From positions 1 to 64,000 of the forward strand of contig NZ_JATAAF010000003.1 of assembly GCF_030341905.1 (NCBI RefSeq): a stretch of DNA of 64,000 nt. Direction: 5' to 3'. This document shows, piece by piece, positions 25,221 through 34,039 of this stretch. How positions within the stretch are numbered: position 1 is the first letter of the stretch; each line of letters starts with the position of its first letter. The notes under the pieces are model-generated. The model saw nothing but the letters and a program-made list of their open reading frames with translations, did no database searches and was not told where the DNA came from. The DNA comes from Porticoccus sp. W117 (GTDB taxonomy: Bacteria; Pseudomonadota; Gammaproteobacteria; Pseudomonadales; Porticoccaceae). A program made the position numbers and the translations under genes.

Positions 25221-26096
25221 ATGACAAGCATAGCAACAGAACAGGCCGGTGAAATGCTGATCAGCAAAACCGAGCGCACTGAATCTCAGGTGGTGCGCGA
25301 CATCGAACACGGCGAAACCGTGGGCGAACCGTTGATGGAAGATGCCAAAATGTCGGTGCGCAATACCGATGTTTTTTACGGCGACAAGCAGGCGATTTTT
25401 GGCGTCGATCTGGACATTGGCAAAAATCAGGTGATCGCCATGATCGGCCCGTCCGGTTGCGGTAAGTCCACCTTCCTGCGCTGCCTCAATCGCATGAACG
25501 ATACCGTAGAAGGCTGCCGGGTTTCTGGTGAGCTAACCCTTGATGGTTCAGATATTTACAGTAAGAAGATGGACGTGGTGGCCCTGCGCGCCCGCATCGG
25601 CATGGTGTTTCAGAAGCCCAACCCGTTCCCCAAGTCCATTTACGACAACGTTGCCTATGGCCCGCGCCTGCACGGCCTGGCCAGTCGCCGTGGCGAATTG
25701 GATGAGATTGTTGAAAACAGCCTGCGCCGCGCCAGCTTGTGGGACGAAGTAAAAGATCGCCTGCACTCTCCCGGTACCGGCCTGTCCGGTGGTCAGCAGC
25801 AGCGCCTGTGTATCGCCCGCGCCATTGCGGTGAGCCCGGAAGTGATCCTGATGGACGAACCCTGTTCCGCATTGGACCCCATTGCCACCGCCCGCATCGA
25901 AGAGCTGATTGCCGAGCTGCGCGAAAACTACACCATCGCCATTGTTACCCACTCCATGCAGCAGGCAGCGCGGGTCAGCCAGCGTACCGCCTACTTCCAC
26001 CTGGGGCATTTGGTAGAAGTGAACGACACTGAAAAAGTATTTACCTCGCCGGAGCACGAACTCACCGAGGCGTACATTACTGGCCGTTTTGGCTAA
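25221..26096 (+). CDS. pstB: Phosphate ABC transporter ATP-binding protein PstB
   Basis: ATPase that powers PstCA. 291 aa with about 40 extra N-terminal residues before the ABC domain ([20 protein letters not shown]). Walker [21 protein letters not shown]-loop [17 protein letters not shown], signature [16 protein letters not shown], Walker [17 protein letters not shown], switch His in [12 protein letters not shown]. Fourth gene of the pst operon. The in-frame ATG near 25350 would give the usual length, so the extension could also be untranslated. Confidence 0.97.
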   Translation: MTSIATEQAGEMLISKTERTESQVVRDIEHGETVGEPLMEDAKMSVRNTDVFYGDKQAIFGVDLDIGKNQVIAMIGPSGCGKSTFLRCLNRMNDTVEGCRVSGELTLDGSDIYSKKMDVVALRARIGMVFQKPNPFPKSIYDNVAYGPRLHGLASRRGELDEIVENSLRRASLWDEVKDRLHSPGTGLSGGQQQRLCIARAIAVSPEVILMDEPCSALDPIATARIEELIAELRENYTIAIVTHSMQQAARVSQRTAYFHLGHLVEVNDTEKVFTSPEHELTEAYITGRFG

Positions 26097-26132
26097 CAAG
26101 GATTTAGACAGAAATAACGTTTACTTTAGTCT

Positions 26133-26209
26133 GTCATCCCCGCGAAGGCGGGGATCCATAGAGATCGAAGCTCCGAAATACATGGATTCCCGCCTGCGCG
26201 GGAATGACG
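26133..26209. repeat. Palindromic dispersed element, GTCATTCCCGCG family
   Basis: GTCATCCCCGCGAAGGCGGG at the left and CGCCTGCGCGGGAATGACGG at the right. Lies in the pstB-phoU gap, so it may affect phoU expression or mRNA ends. Confidence 0.85.
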
Positions 26210-26262
26210 GAAAATCGCATTAATGACGCGACATTCGACTCAGACTTTCAGGAAAATGAACA

Positions 26263-26964
26263 ATGGCTAGCATGCAATTTGACCAACACATATCCCAGGA
26301 ATTTAACGACGAGCTTGAGCAGGTAAAAACCCGCATGCTGGAGATGGGTGGCTCGGTACTGCAACAGCTGCAGGATTCCGTGCGCGCTCTGGAACACGCC
26401 GACTCCTCTCTCGCCGATAAGGTACTGGAGGAAGAAGCCGAGATCGACAAAATGGAAATGGAGATCGACGAGGCCTGCACCCTGCTGATTGCCCGCCGCC
26501 AACCCGCCGCCAGCGATCTGCGCATGGTAATGGCGGTGAGCAAGGCCGTGTGCGATTTGGAGCGCATCGGTGACGAAGCTCATCGGGTTGCCAAAATGGC
26601 TATCAACCTCAGCGAAGAAGGCACCGCCCCACGCGGCTATGTGGAAATCCGCCACATCGCTAACAGCGTTTGCGCCATGCTTAACAAATCCCTCGACGCA
26701 TTTGCCCGCTACGATGTGGACGCCGCCCTCGATACTTTGGCAGAAGATCGCCAAGTAGATATGGATTACAAAAGCGCCCTGCGCGAACTGGTTACCTACA
26801 TGATGGAAGACCCCCGCAGCATCACTCGAGTGATGAACATCATGTGGACCCTGCGCGCCCTGGAACGGGCCGGTGACCACTCAAAGAATATCTGCGAGCA
26901 GGTGGTTTACCTGGTGAAGGGCAAAGACATTCGCCATGGAAACCTGGATGAAGCTCAGGCATAA
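26263..26964 (+). CDS. phoU: Phosphate signalling protein PhoU
   Basis: Peripheral protein that links Pst to PhoR and keeps the Pho regulon off when phosphate is plentiful. 233 aa, two three-helix PhoU repeats. Each carries the metal-binding E/D pattern: EEAEIDKMEMEIDEACTLLI and CDLERIGDEAHRVAKMAINL in the first, EDRQVDMDYKSALRELVTYM and LRALERAGDHSKNICEQVVY in the second. Last gene of the pst operon, followed by a strong terminator. Confidence 0.97.
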   Translation: MASMQFDQHISQEFNDELEQVKTRMLEMGGSVLQQLQDSVRALEHADSSLADKVLEEEAEIDKMEMEIDEACTLLIARRQPAASDLRMVMAVSKAVCDLERIGDEAHRVAKMAINLSEEGTAPRGYVEIRHIANSVCAMLNKSLDAFARYDVDAALDTLAEDRQVDMDYKSALRELVTYMMEDPRSITRVMNIMWTLRALERAGDHSKNICEQVVYLVKGKDIRHGNLDEAQA

Positions 26965-26997
26965 GGGCTGAACTCGCTGACACGACCAGTGGATTGC

Positions 26998-27040
26998 AAA
27001 AAAACGCTTTGCCGTTGTAGGATGGCAAAGCGTTTTTTTA
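26998..27040 (+). terminator. Intrinsic terminator of the pst-phoU operon
   Basis: AAAAAAACGCTTTGCC, loop GTTGTAGGAT, GGCAAAGCG then TTTTTTT. Perfect stem with flanking A and T runs. The next gene starts only 12 bases on. Confidence 0.92.
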
Positions 27041-27052
27041 TGGGAGTTAACA

Positions 27053-28156
27053 ATGAAAAGGAAATTATTCCTCGCACTGCCTGCCCTGATTCTGACCTTA
27101 ATCGCGTTCCCTTGCTTTGCGGAAACCCCTGAAGCAGACCTGAAAAAACAGTTTTCCGCCAGTTACAAAGCGTTTAAAAAAGCCGAACAACAGAACTCAG
27201 CTTCTACCTTAAAGCTGGCTTTACAAGTCCTTGAGCTGGGAAAGCAGGTTTATCCAGAAGGTAGTGAAGTTCTAGCGGTTCTTAATCACAACGTCGGTTT
27301 TTATCTGAGAAAAGCTGAAAGATTCCAGGAGGCGAAGACACATTTAAACCGCGCCTTAAAAATTTTTGAGCAGATCCACGGCAAAGGCTCCTTAACGCTG
27401 ATCGATACTCTGATGGAGTTGGGGCATGCTAATCAAAAGCATTTTCAATACGCGAATCAAAAATACTATCGGCGTGCATTGAAAATTGCCAAACAACAAG
27501 AAGGGGAATCGTCTGTTGTTGTGGCGCAATTAAATTACGATATTGGCGTGTGGTTGCTGGAATTTGCGCAGACTCCACACTCCAGGAAATACCTTGAAAA
27601 GGCCTACAAGCTGTTTACTGAAAATTCAGGCGCTCAAGATATACAAACAGGGATGTCAGCGTTTTATCTGGCTAAATTGAAAATGGCCCAGAAAAGATAC
27701 CGAGCAGCGCAGAAATTATTGGAAGCGGCTCTGCCCGCTTTTGATATCCCCGACAAGCCGGAGTACAAGATTGAATTGACCACCCGCGCTTTTTTGGTGG
27801 AGGTGTATGAGCGTCTGGGGGAGCGGGGAAAAGCCAATACACATTGTCAGGCGATTGGTAAGGCCACCCCGTGGGATGCCAGTCAAAAAGCACGGCCCAT
27901 ATTCAGAAAAAGCCCCAAGTACCCGGCGGGCGCCCTTCACAGTGGTCGGGAGGGTTATGCGATTCTGAGTTTAACCATCGATAAGAACGGGTTTGCGGTT
28001 GATCCGGAAGTCATCGAAACCGTCGGCAGCCCGTCTTTTGGCAAGGCGGCGCTTGATGTGGTGGGTGATATGCGTTTTACCCCCAGGTTTGAAAATGGTC
28101 AGCCAGTGGATACTCTTGGGGTGACTTATCAGTACACCTTCAAGTTGGCAAAGTAA
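27053..28156 (+). CDS. Secreted TPR protein with C-terminal TonB domain
   Basis: 367 aa; signal peptide residues 1-23 (FLALPALILTLIAFPCFA). Residues 25-260 are four to five TPR-like helical repeats (LNHNVGFYLRKAERFQEAKT, ALKIFEQIHGKGSLTLIDTL). Residues 285-367 match a TonB C-terminal domain: RPIFRKSPKYPAGALHSGRE, GYAILSLTIDKNGFAVDPEV and FTPRFENGQPV. TPR-TonB proteins of this kind occur in marine gammaproteobacteria; without an N-terminal TM anchor it is probably periplasmic and not a classic energy transducer. GGGAG precedes ATG 27053. Confidence 0.82.
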   Translation: MKRKLFLALPALILTLIAFPCFAETPEADLKKQFSASYKAFKKAEQQNSASTLKLALQVLELGKQVYPEGSEVLAVLNHNVGFYLRKAERFQEAKTHLNRALKIFEQIHGKGSLTLIDTLMELGHANQKHFQYANQKYYRRALKIAKQQEGESSVVVAQLNYDIGVWLLEFAQTPHSRKYLEKAYKLFTENSGAQDIQTGMSAFYLAKLKMAQKRYRAAQKLLEAALPAFDIPDKPEYKIELTTRAFLVEVYERLGERGKANTHCQAIGKATPWDASQKARPIFRKSPKYPAGALHSGREGYAILSLTIDKNGFAVDPEVIETVGSPSFGKAALDVVGDMRFTPRFENGQPVDTLGVTYQYTFKLAK

Positions 28157-28163
28157 CCGTTTT

Positions 28164-29525
28164 TTAGTATTTCAAAAGTTGCTGAATATCCAGTGTCCCT
28201 CCGTTACCAAACTCCGCCCGCAATAAGCGATTGGTCAATTGACGAATGTGCGGCTCCGGGGGTTGGTCGCTACTCAGGGCGTAGCGAATTAACTTGTCCA
28301 GCTTCCCTTGTTGATCCGGTTGTTGCATGGCGTCATCCAGCAATGCCTGACGATAATCTGCCGCTACTAACGCCGCTTGCTCGGCAACCCGTTGGGCGGC
28401 GTTTTCCATCAAACTCTCACGCATTTCCGGGCGGCTTAGGGGCTCTCGTGGGTTTTCGCTCAAGTCGGCACGCGGATTGCCGCTGTACACCTGATCGTTG
28501 TAGCGGTAGAGCACGTCGGCGCTGTCTCGTTGCTCGCCCTGGCTAAAGTTCAAAGTCAGGGTGGCGGTTTGCACCACTTCTACCATGGGATATTCGTAGG
28601 TGGCGTAAACGTCTTCAATCACTTCTGTTGGCGTGGCGACCAGGTCGTCTTCCAGATGATGGTAATCCTGATTGCGGGCATCAATTTTACGGTGAATGTG
28701 ATCGTAATCTTCACGCAGTGAGGCCAGCTGTTGTTTGCTGTGGCGCACCGCTTGTTTCAACTCTTTAATGCGCTGCTGGATAGCGTTGTATTGCGGCGTG
28801 TCAGGGGTGGCTGTTTGCAGGTTGCGGCGCTGTTCTTCCAGAGCGCCTTTGTGCTTCGCCAGCTGGCGCTCTTTACTGGCAATATCCTGGTGCAGGTAGT
28901 GCTGCTTATCCTGCAGTTGGCCAATTTTGTGGCTGAGGATTTGCAATTCGTCCTGCAGGTTCAGGTAATCCGGGTTGCTGCGGGTGATGGTGCCGCTGAT
29001 GTATTCGTGGCTGCCGGTGGCGTCGAATTCTTCCGTAGAAAAGTTGGGTTTGCTGGCGGTTACGCGCAGAGACAGGTGGTTGCTTTGCCCGGCGCGAAAC
29101 GGTTGCGACGGAGCAGTGATATTGCTCAGCAGTCTGGGGTTGCCCTGCACAAAGAGCAGCGGCGTGTAGCGGATGCTGAGCTGGCGGCGTAGCTGAGCGG
29201 CACGAGTGCCTGCTGTTTTATCGCCATTTAGCTGTGCCTGTTTTTGGTGCAGTGCCGCCGCCAGCGCGGAGAGGTTGCGCTTATCGGCGCTGTTGGCCGC
29301 GGCGTTGATCTGATCGCTCCATATGGCGAGATTCTGTTGGGCAATAGCCAGCTTCTGCTGAGCTTTAACGGATTCCGGCTTTTTGATCAGCGCTTGTTGA
29401 TAGGCCTCAACGGCGCGTTCGTAATTGCCGCCGCTGAACTGTTGGTCTCCGCGGTTAATGGCGTTGTTGTACGCACAGCCGCTGCACAGGGCAGCGGCTA
29501 AAATCAAAACGAGAGGTTTGCCCAT
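28164..29525 (-). CDS. Lipoprotein with TPR and coiled coil, unknown function
   Basis: 453 aa from ATG 29525. Lipobox LAAALCSGC, so an acylated membrane lipoprotein. Residues 25-60 resemble one TPR (GDQQFSGGNYERAVEAYQQA). A Gln/Lys/His-rich coiled coil spans about 195-300 (LQDELQILSHKIGQLQDKQH). Beta-rich segments lie on either side, with TATLTLNFSQGEQRDSADVL typical of repeated surface-exposed domains. No enzymatic motif. It is followed downstream on the same strand by nothing; upstream is the M48 protease, with which it may share a role in envelope maintenance (context only). Confidence 0.75.
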   Translation of the reverse strand: MGKPLVLILAAALCSGCAYNNAINRGDQQFSGGNYERAVEAYQQALIKKPESVKAQQKLAIAQQNLAIWSDQINAAANSADKRNLSALAAALHQKQAQLNGDKTAGTRAAQLRRQLSIRYTPLLFVQGNPRLLSNITAPSQPFRAGQSNHLSLRVTASKPNFSTEEFDATGSHEYISGTITRSNPDYLNLQDELQILSHKIGQLQDKQHYLHQDIASKERQLAKHKGALEEQRRNLQTATPDTPQYNAIQQRIKELKQAVRHSKQQLASLREDYDHIHRKIDARNQDYHHLEDDLVATPTEVIEDVYATYEYPMVEVVQTATLTLNFSQGEQRDSADVLYRYNDQVYSGNPRADLSENPREPLSRPEMRESLMENAAQRVAEQAALVAADYRQALLDDAMQQPDQQGKLDKLIRYALSSDQPPEPHIRQLTNRLLRAEFGNGGTLDIQQLLKY

Positions 29526-29627
29526 GGTTCTGCACCACTTTTTGTTATCGGTAGTACAGTGTATGTCGGCCAAGCTGAATTGAAGCTGAACAGGTTCTCA
29601 ATGTCAGGGCGGGCTTGAGGGCGGTAT

Positions 29628-30923
29628 TCAGGGTTGAGTTTGCTGCTGCGCAGGCGGCTGCATCTCGGTAATGCGCTGGCGGGCTTTTTGCGACAGATCG
29701 CCATTCCCCTGAGCTGCTTCCTGAAAATATTTGCGTGCTGCGCTGTAATTCCGCCGTTGATAGGCGAATTCACCCAGGTAATAACTAGCGGTCAGCGTGG
29801 GCAGAATGCGGTAACTGGCTAGCAGATCCTTTTCCGCAGCAGCGGCCTCATTCTGTTGCAAGCGCGCCAGGCCGCGCAGAATGTGAGGTTTGAAATAGGC
29901 GGGGTTTTTGCCAATGGCGGTGGTGTAGGATTTTTCCGCATTGGCCAGGTTGTTTTGCATTTCCCAGGCAATGCCGCGCAACTCCCAAAACTCACTTTCT
30001 GCTGGCTGCAGGGCCACGGCGCGGTCGAGTTTTTGCAATGCTTCCCTTGGTTTTTTCTGTTGTAACAAAGCCTGTGCCTCGCTGGCGGCTTTGTAAGCTG
30101 GAGCGTCTTTCTTGATTTGAGCAATCGCCCGTTGGTAACGGCTGCGATATCGGTTGCCCCCGGCCCCCAGGCGCACGGCGTGTTGCTTGTTGGCATCTAC
30201 CCGCTGTTGTGACGGTGGGTGGCTGGCAAACAGGGCGGATATGGGGTCATTGCGACGTCCTTGGGACAAACGCACGAACACCTGTTGCAACTCCACTGCC
30301 CCCTGCAGATCGTAGCCGGCACGCTTCATATAAAGCATGCCGTATTCGTCCGATTCCAATTCGTCATCGCGACCGTAACGTGCCAGCAATGCGGAGGCGC
30401 CAAGGCCTCCCCATTGAGACAGTGCCCCTTGGTATTGTGTGTCTTTGGCAAAACCACCGGCCACGGCCAATCCAGCCTGCAGTAACTGCTGTTGGCTGAG
30501 GCGTGCGGCCGTATGGCGAGCGGCAGCGTGGACAATCTCATGGCTGAGTACCGCCGCCAGCTGTGATTCGTCTTCCAGATAGCTGAGCAAACCGCGATTG
30601 ATGGCGATTTTGCCGCCGGGTAGTGCCCAGGCATTGGGCACGGAGCTGTTGAGTACAGTAAATTCGTAGGGCAGACCCGGTTGGTCGCTGACTTTGGCGA
30701 GCCGCTGGCCGACCTCGTTGATATAAAACTGCAACTCGTTGTCCACATAGTAGCGCCCTCCCTGAGATTGCAGCTGCGGTCGGTATTGCTGCTGGCCGAT
30801 TTGTATCTCTTGCTGAACGGAAAGGAATGACAACTCTTTTTTGCCGGTGACGGGATTAACCGCGCAGCCGGTAGTAAACAGGGTTGTGAGTAACAGGACG
30901 AGAAGGCAGTGACGTGGCAGCAT
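29628..30923 (-). CDS. M48-family metalloprotease lipoprotein with TPR repeats (BepA-like)
   Basis: 431 aa from ATG 30923 with AAAAGGG upstream. Lipobox LFTTGC at 14-19. Zinc site [10 protein letters not shown] with the third ligand in [14 protein letters not shown]-terminal TPR repeats from about 270 ([40 protein letters not shown]). This architecture is that of BepA/YfgC, which degrades stalled outer-membrane proteins and assists their assembly, although BepA is usually about 487 aa and soluble periplasmic. Divergent from yaaA. Confidence 0.88.
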   Translation of the reverse strand: MLPRHCLLVLLLTTLFTTGCAVNPVTGKKELSFLSVQQEIQIGQQQYRPQLQSQGGRYYVDNELQFYINEVGQRLAKVSDQPGLPYEFTVLNSSVPNAWALPGGKIAINRGLLSYLEDESQLAAVLSHEIVHAAARHTAARLSQQQLLQAGLAVAGGFAKDTQYQGALSQWGGLGASALLARYGRDDELESDEYGMLYMKRAGYDLQGAVELQQVFVRLSQGRRNDPISALFASHPPSQQRVDANKQHAVRLGAGGNRYRSRYQRAIAQIKKDAPAYKAASEAQALLQQKKPREALQKLDRAVALQPAESEFWELRGIAWEMQNNLANAEKSYTTAIGKNPAYFKPHILRGLARLQQNEAAAAEKDLLASYRILPTLTASYYLGEFAYQRRNYSAARKYFQEAAQGNGDLSQKARQRITEMQPPAQQQTQP

Positions 30924-30952
30924 CTGGTAACCCTTTTCTATGGATTTGGCCG

Positions 30953-30958
30953 TATAAT
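30953..30958 (+). promoter_or_regulatory. Candidate -10 box for yaaA
   Basis: A perfect TATAAT in the 78-base divergent gap, 44 bases before the yaaA start. No good -35 match is visible at the right spacing, so this is only a candidate. Confidence 0.35.
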
Positions 30959-31001
30959 CATTTTCAATTCTAGCGCCTATAAAGCCGCCAAAGGTAAAAA
31001 T

Positions 31002-31778
31002 ATGCACATAATTATTTCACCCGCCAAGACCCTGGATTTTGAAACTCCCTCCAAGGCCAACAAACACAGTCAGACGGAGTTCCTGGCCCGTTCCGCCAAA
31101 TTGATTGGCGAGCTGCGTCAGCTGGCACCCCAGGATATCAGCGCACTGATGAAAGTGAGTGACAAGATCGGCCAGCTGAACTACGACCGCTTCCAAAGCT
31201 GGAAGCGCCCCTTCACCGAAAAGAATGCCAAGCAGGCGTTGCTGGCCTTCAAGGGGGATGTGTACACCGGGCTGGATGCGGAGAGTTTCACCCAGCACGA
31301 TTTCAATTGGGCACAAAAGCATCTGCGTATTCTCTCTGGGCTTTACGGGCTGTTAAAGCCGCTGGATTTAATCCAGCCGTACCGCCTGGAAATGGGCACC
31401 AAGTTCGCCAATCAAGGTGGCAAGAATCTTTATGAGTTCTGGGGTGATGCGTTGACAGATGCCCTGAATCAAGAGCTGGCGTCGGAGAAAAAGCCGGTGT
31501 TGATCAATCTGGCATCCAATGAATATTTTAAAGCGGTCAATACAAAGTCCTTAAACGCAGAAATTATCACTCCAGCGTTTAAAGATTTTAAAAATGGCCA
31601 GTACAAAATGATCAGCTTTTACGCCAAGAAAGCCCGTGGCCTGATGAGCGCTTATATTATTAAAAATCGTTTGAAAAACCCTGAAGAGATTAAAGGCTTT
31701 GATACGGCGGGCTATTACTACAGTCCGGAGCAATCAAAAGGTAATACCTGGGTCTTCCTCAGAGATGAGCCGCAATAA
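31002..31778 (+). CDS. yaaA: Peroxide stress protein YaaA
   Basis: 258 aa, the same length as E. coli YaaA, which lowers free iron and limits Fenton damage during peroxide stress (OxyR regulon) and has a DNA-binding fold. Family features: [14 protein letters not shown] start, [52 protein letters not shown] and [19 protein letters not shown] 31002 is chosen because upstream codons lie in the divergent gap. Its TAA overlaps the next ATG by one base. Confidence 0.96.
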   Translation: MHIIISPAKTLDFETPSKANKHSQTEFLARSAKLIGELRQLAPQDISALMKVSDKIGQLNYDRFQSWKRPFTEKNAKQALLAFKGDVYTGLDAESFTQHDFNWAQKHLRILSGLYGLLKPLDLIQPYRLEMGTKFANQGGKNLYEFWGDALTDALNQELASEKKPVLINLASNEYFKAVNTKSLNAEIITPAFKDFKNGQYKMISFYAKKARGLMSAYIIKNRLKNPEEIKGFDTAGYYYSPEQSKGNTWVFLRDEPQ

Positions 31779-32377
31779 TGGATAAACCATTTTCTCAAGC
31801 CTGTGAAAATAACAAATCTCCAATTCTTGACGTTCTGAAAGAAGTCTTTGCGCAAAGCAAAAAGGTATTGGAGGTGGGCAGCGGAACCGGCCAGCACGCG
31901 GTATTTTTTGCGCCACAATTGCCGCACTTGCAATGGCATACCAGCGATCTGCCAGACAACCACAGTGGTATCAACCATTGGATTGACGAATGCCCCAGCG
32001 ACAATCTGTATCGGCCATTGTTGTTGGATGCGGATATGCCCAAGTGGAATCTGGAAGATATCGATGGCGTATTTACTGCCAACACCTGCCACATCATGTC
32101 TTGGCAAAGTGTCCAAAACCTGTTTGCCCGTGTGGGAAAAATTCTACAACCCGGCGGCCGCTTTTGTATTTACGGGCCGTTTAATTACAACGGCCAATAC
32201 ACCAGCGAAAGCAATGCCAGCTTTGATGTCTGGCTAAAAGAGCAAGCGCCGCATCGAGCTATTCGCGATTTTGAATCAATTAATGAGCTGGCAGAAAAGC
32301 GGCAAATGAAACTGGTAGATGACTATGAAATGCCGGCCAATAACCGCTTGTTGGTGTTTGAAAAACACAGTGGCTAG
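31778..32377 (+). CDS. DUF938 SAM-dependent methyltransferase-like protein
   Basis: 199 aa with a class I methyltransferase fold. SAM motif VLEVGSGTGQHAVFFAP at 30-46, then LQWHTSDLPDN, a NTCHIMSW post-II motif and LQPGGRFCIYGPFNYNGQYT. This order is characteristic of DUF938. Substrate unknown. It overlaps yaaA by one base and the next gene by one base, so the four genes yaaA-DUF938-desulfhydrase-DUF924 form one tight operon. Confidence 0.9.
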   Translation: MDKPFSQACENNKSPILDVLKEVFAQSKKVLEVGSGTGQHAVFFAPQLPHLQWHTSDLPDNHSGINHWIDECPSDNLYRPLLLDADMPKWNLEDIDGVFTANTCHIMSWQSVQNLFARVGKILQPGGRFCIYGPFNYNGQYTSESNASFDVWLKEQAPHRAIRDFESINELAEKRQMKLVDDYEMPANNRLLVFEKHSG

Positions 32378-33291
32378 TGAGCGTGAATACGCCTGTACAC
32401 AGAGTAAATCATCCGCTGTTAGCGGCAAAAAAATTATCTCTTTGGGTGAAACGCGAAGACCTCAGCCACCCACAAATATCTGGTAACAAATACCATAAAC
32501 TGAAATACAACCTGGCTTACGCGAAAGAGCAGGGTTTTGAAACCGTAGCCAGCTTTGGCGGTGCCTGGTCGAATCACCTTCATGCCTTGGCTTACGCCGG
32601 TAAAGAATCTGGTTTGAAAACTTTGGGTTTTGTTCGTGGGCCGTTGCCTGTGCCGCTAAACGCCACACTTCAGGATGCCAGCGATTGGGGTATGGCATTG
32701 CATTCGCTGAGTTACAGCGACTACCGCCGCCGCCATGATCGCGATTTTTGTCAGCAGTTAATGGCATCGGTGGCAAATGGTTATTTGATACCCGAAGGTG
32801 GCGCCAATCCGCTGGCGATAAAAGGCTGTGCTGAGCTGGGTGAGGACATTGCCCGCCAGGTTGAGGGCATTGATTACCTGTGTGCCGCCTGCGGTACCGG
32901 GGCAACCATGGCGGGGTTAATTGCCGGCGTCAGTGAGCGAACAACAGTTTTGGGGTTCTCTGCGGTTAAGAATAATCATAAATTGGAATCGGACATTCGT
33001 GCCTGGTTACCCGACGATATCAATGAAAAAAATTGGCGCATTCTTCACAACTATCACTGCGGTGGTTTTGGCAAACTTAACCGGGAATTAATCGATTTTC
33101 TGGACGAGTGGCAGATGCACTGCGACATTCCTCTGGAACCGTTGTACACCGGAAAAATGTTCTATGGTTTGTTTAATATGATTGCTGACGGCTTTTTCCC
33201 GGCGGGCACAAAAATTGTCGCGTTGCACAGCGGCGGCCTGCAGGGGTTGCGAGGCATGGCACACCAATTGGAAAATTTCCGAGGTAGCTGA
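32377..33291 (+). CDS. PLP-dependent D-cysteine desulfhydrase / ACC deaminase family enzyme
   Basis: 304 aa fold type II PLP enzyme. GTG start overlaps the previous TAG. KREDLSHPQISGNKYHKLKY contains the PLP Lys (GNK), then FGGAWSNHLHALAYAG, PEGGANPLAIKGCAELGEDI and CGTGATMAGLIAG for the phosphate loop, and ALHSGGLQGLRGM near the end. Family members break D-cysteine to pyruvate, H2S and ammonia, or deaminate ACC; which one cannot be told from sequence alone, and desulfhydrase is more common in this group. Confidence 0.9.
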   Translation: MSVNTPVHRVNHPLLAAKKLSLWVKREDLSHPQISGNKYHKLKYNLAYAKEQGFETVASFGGAWSNHLHALAYAGKESGLKTLGFVRGPLPVPLNATLQDASDWGMALHSLSYSDYRRRHDRDFCQQLMASVANGYLIPEGGANPLAIKGCAELGEDIARQVEGIDYLCAACGTGATMAGLIAGVSERTTVLGFSAVKNNHKLESDIRAWLPDDINEKNWRILHNYHCGGFGKLNRELIDFLDEWQMHCDIPLEPLYTGKMFYGLFNMIADGFFPAGTKIVALHSGGLQGLRGMAHQLENFRGS

Positions 33292-33890
33292 TGGCGGAAG
33301 ATTATCACAACGTGTTGGATTTCTGGTTTGGCGGTGGCACCGACGCAGAAGTTGCCAGCCGTCAGTCCGGGCTTTGGTGGGGCAAAAGTGCCGACGTTGA
33401 TCGAAAGATTCAAGAGAATTTTGAAGCAGATTTACAGACTCTTGTCAGAGGTGAACACCGTGACTGGCTGACAGCGCCAGAGGGTACCTTGGCTGCTATT
33501 GTTGTACTCGACCAGTTCTCTCGCAATATGTACCGCGACAGTCCTCGGGCATTTGCTCAGGATGCCATGGCGCTGAGGCTTTGCCTTGAGGGAATGGATA
33601 ATGGGGTTGATCAAAAGTTGCGCCCCATTCAGCGGGTGTTTTTCTATATGCCTCTGGAACACGCAGAATCCATGAAAATGCAAAATCGCTCGGTGGCGGT
33701 CTTTGAACAATTGCGCGACGAGGCGCCAGAGGAAAATAAAAAACTGTTTGCTGGTTTTGTAGATTTTGCCGAAAAGCACCGGGTAATTATCGAACGCTTT
33801 GGCCGTTACCCTCACCGCAATAAAATATTGGGTCGCGAATCGACGGCTGAGGAAGTGGAGTTTTTAAGGCAGCCAGGCAGCAGCTTTTGA
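33291..33890 (+). CDS. DUF924 family protein
   Basis: 199 aa all-helical protein. YHNVLDFWFGGG start, LAAIVVLDQFSRNMYRDSPR, and FFYMPLEHAESMKMQNRSVA with IERFGRYPHRNKILGRESTA are the DUF924 signatures. The fold resembles TPR-like repeats. No biochemical function established. Overlaps the desulfhydrase gene by one base (TGATGG). Confidence 0.93.
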   Translation: MAEDYHNVLDFWFGGGTDAEVASRQSGLWWGKSADVDRKIQENFEADLQTLVRGEHRDWLTAPEGTLAAIVVLDQFSRNMYRDSPRAFAQDAMALRLCLEGMDNGVDQKLRPIQRVFFYMPLEHAESMKMQNRSVAVFEQLRDEAPEENKKLFAGFVDFAEKHRVIIERFGRYPHRNKILGRESTAEEVEFLRQPGSSF

Positions 33891-33895
33891 TTGTT

Positions 33896-33986
33896 CGTCA
33901 TTGCGAGGCTGAAGACCGTGGCAATCTTTGCCTACAGGGCGCCACAGTTAGGAGATTGCCGCGTCGCTACGCTCCTCGCAATGACG
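33896..33986. repeat. Palindromic dispersed element, GTCATTGCGAG family
   Basis: CGTCATTGCGAGGCTGAAGA at the left and CTACGCTCCTCGCAATGACG at the right, with GGCAATC/GATTGCC inner arms. Directly follows the DUF924 stop and probably ends the yaaA operon transcript. Confidence 0.83.
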
Positions 33987-34039
33987 AAGACTTACTGTTT
34001 ATGAGGCAGCTCTTTATAAGGTAATGCTTTATAGGGTAA

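Noticed and set aside
30924-31001. Full sigma-70 promoter for yaaA
   Set aside because: Only TATAAT is convincing; no acceptable -35 box at 16-18 bases, so it is listed only as a candidate -10.
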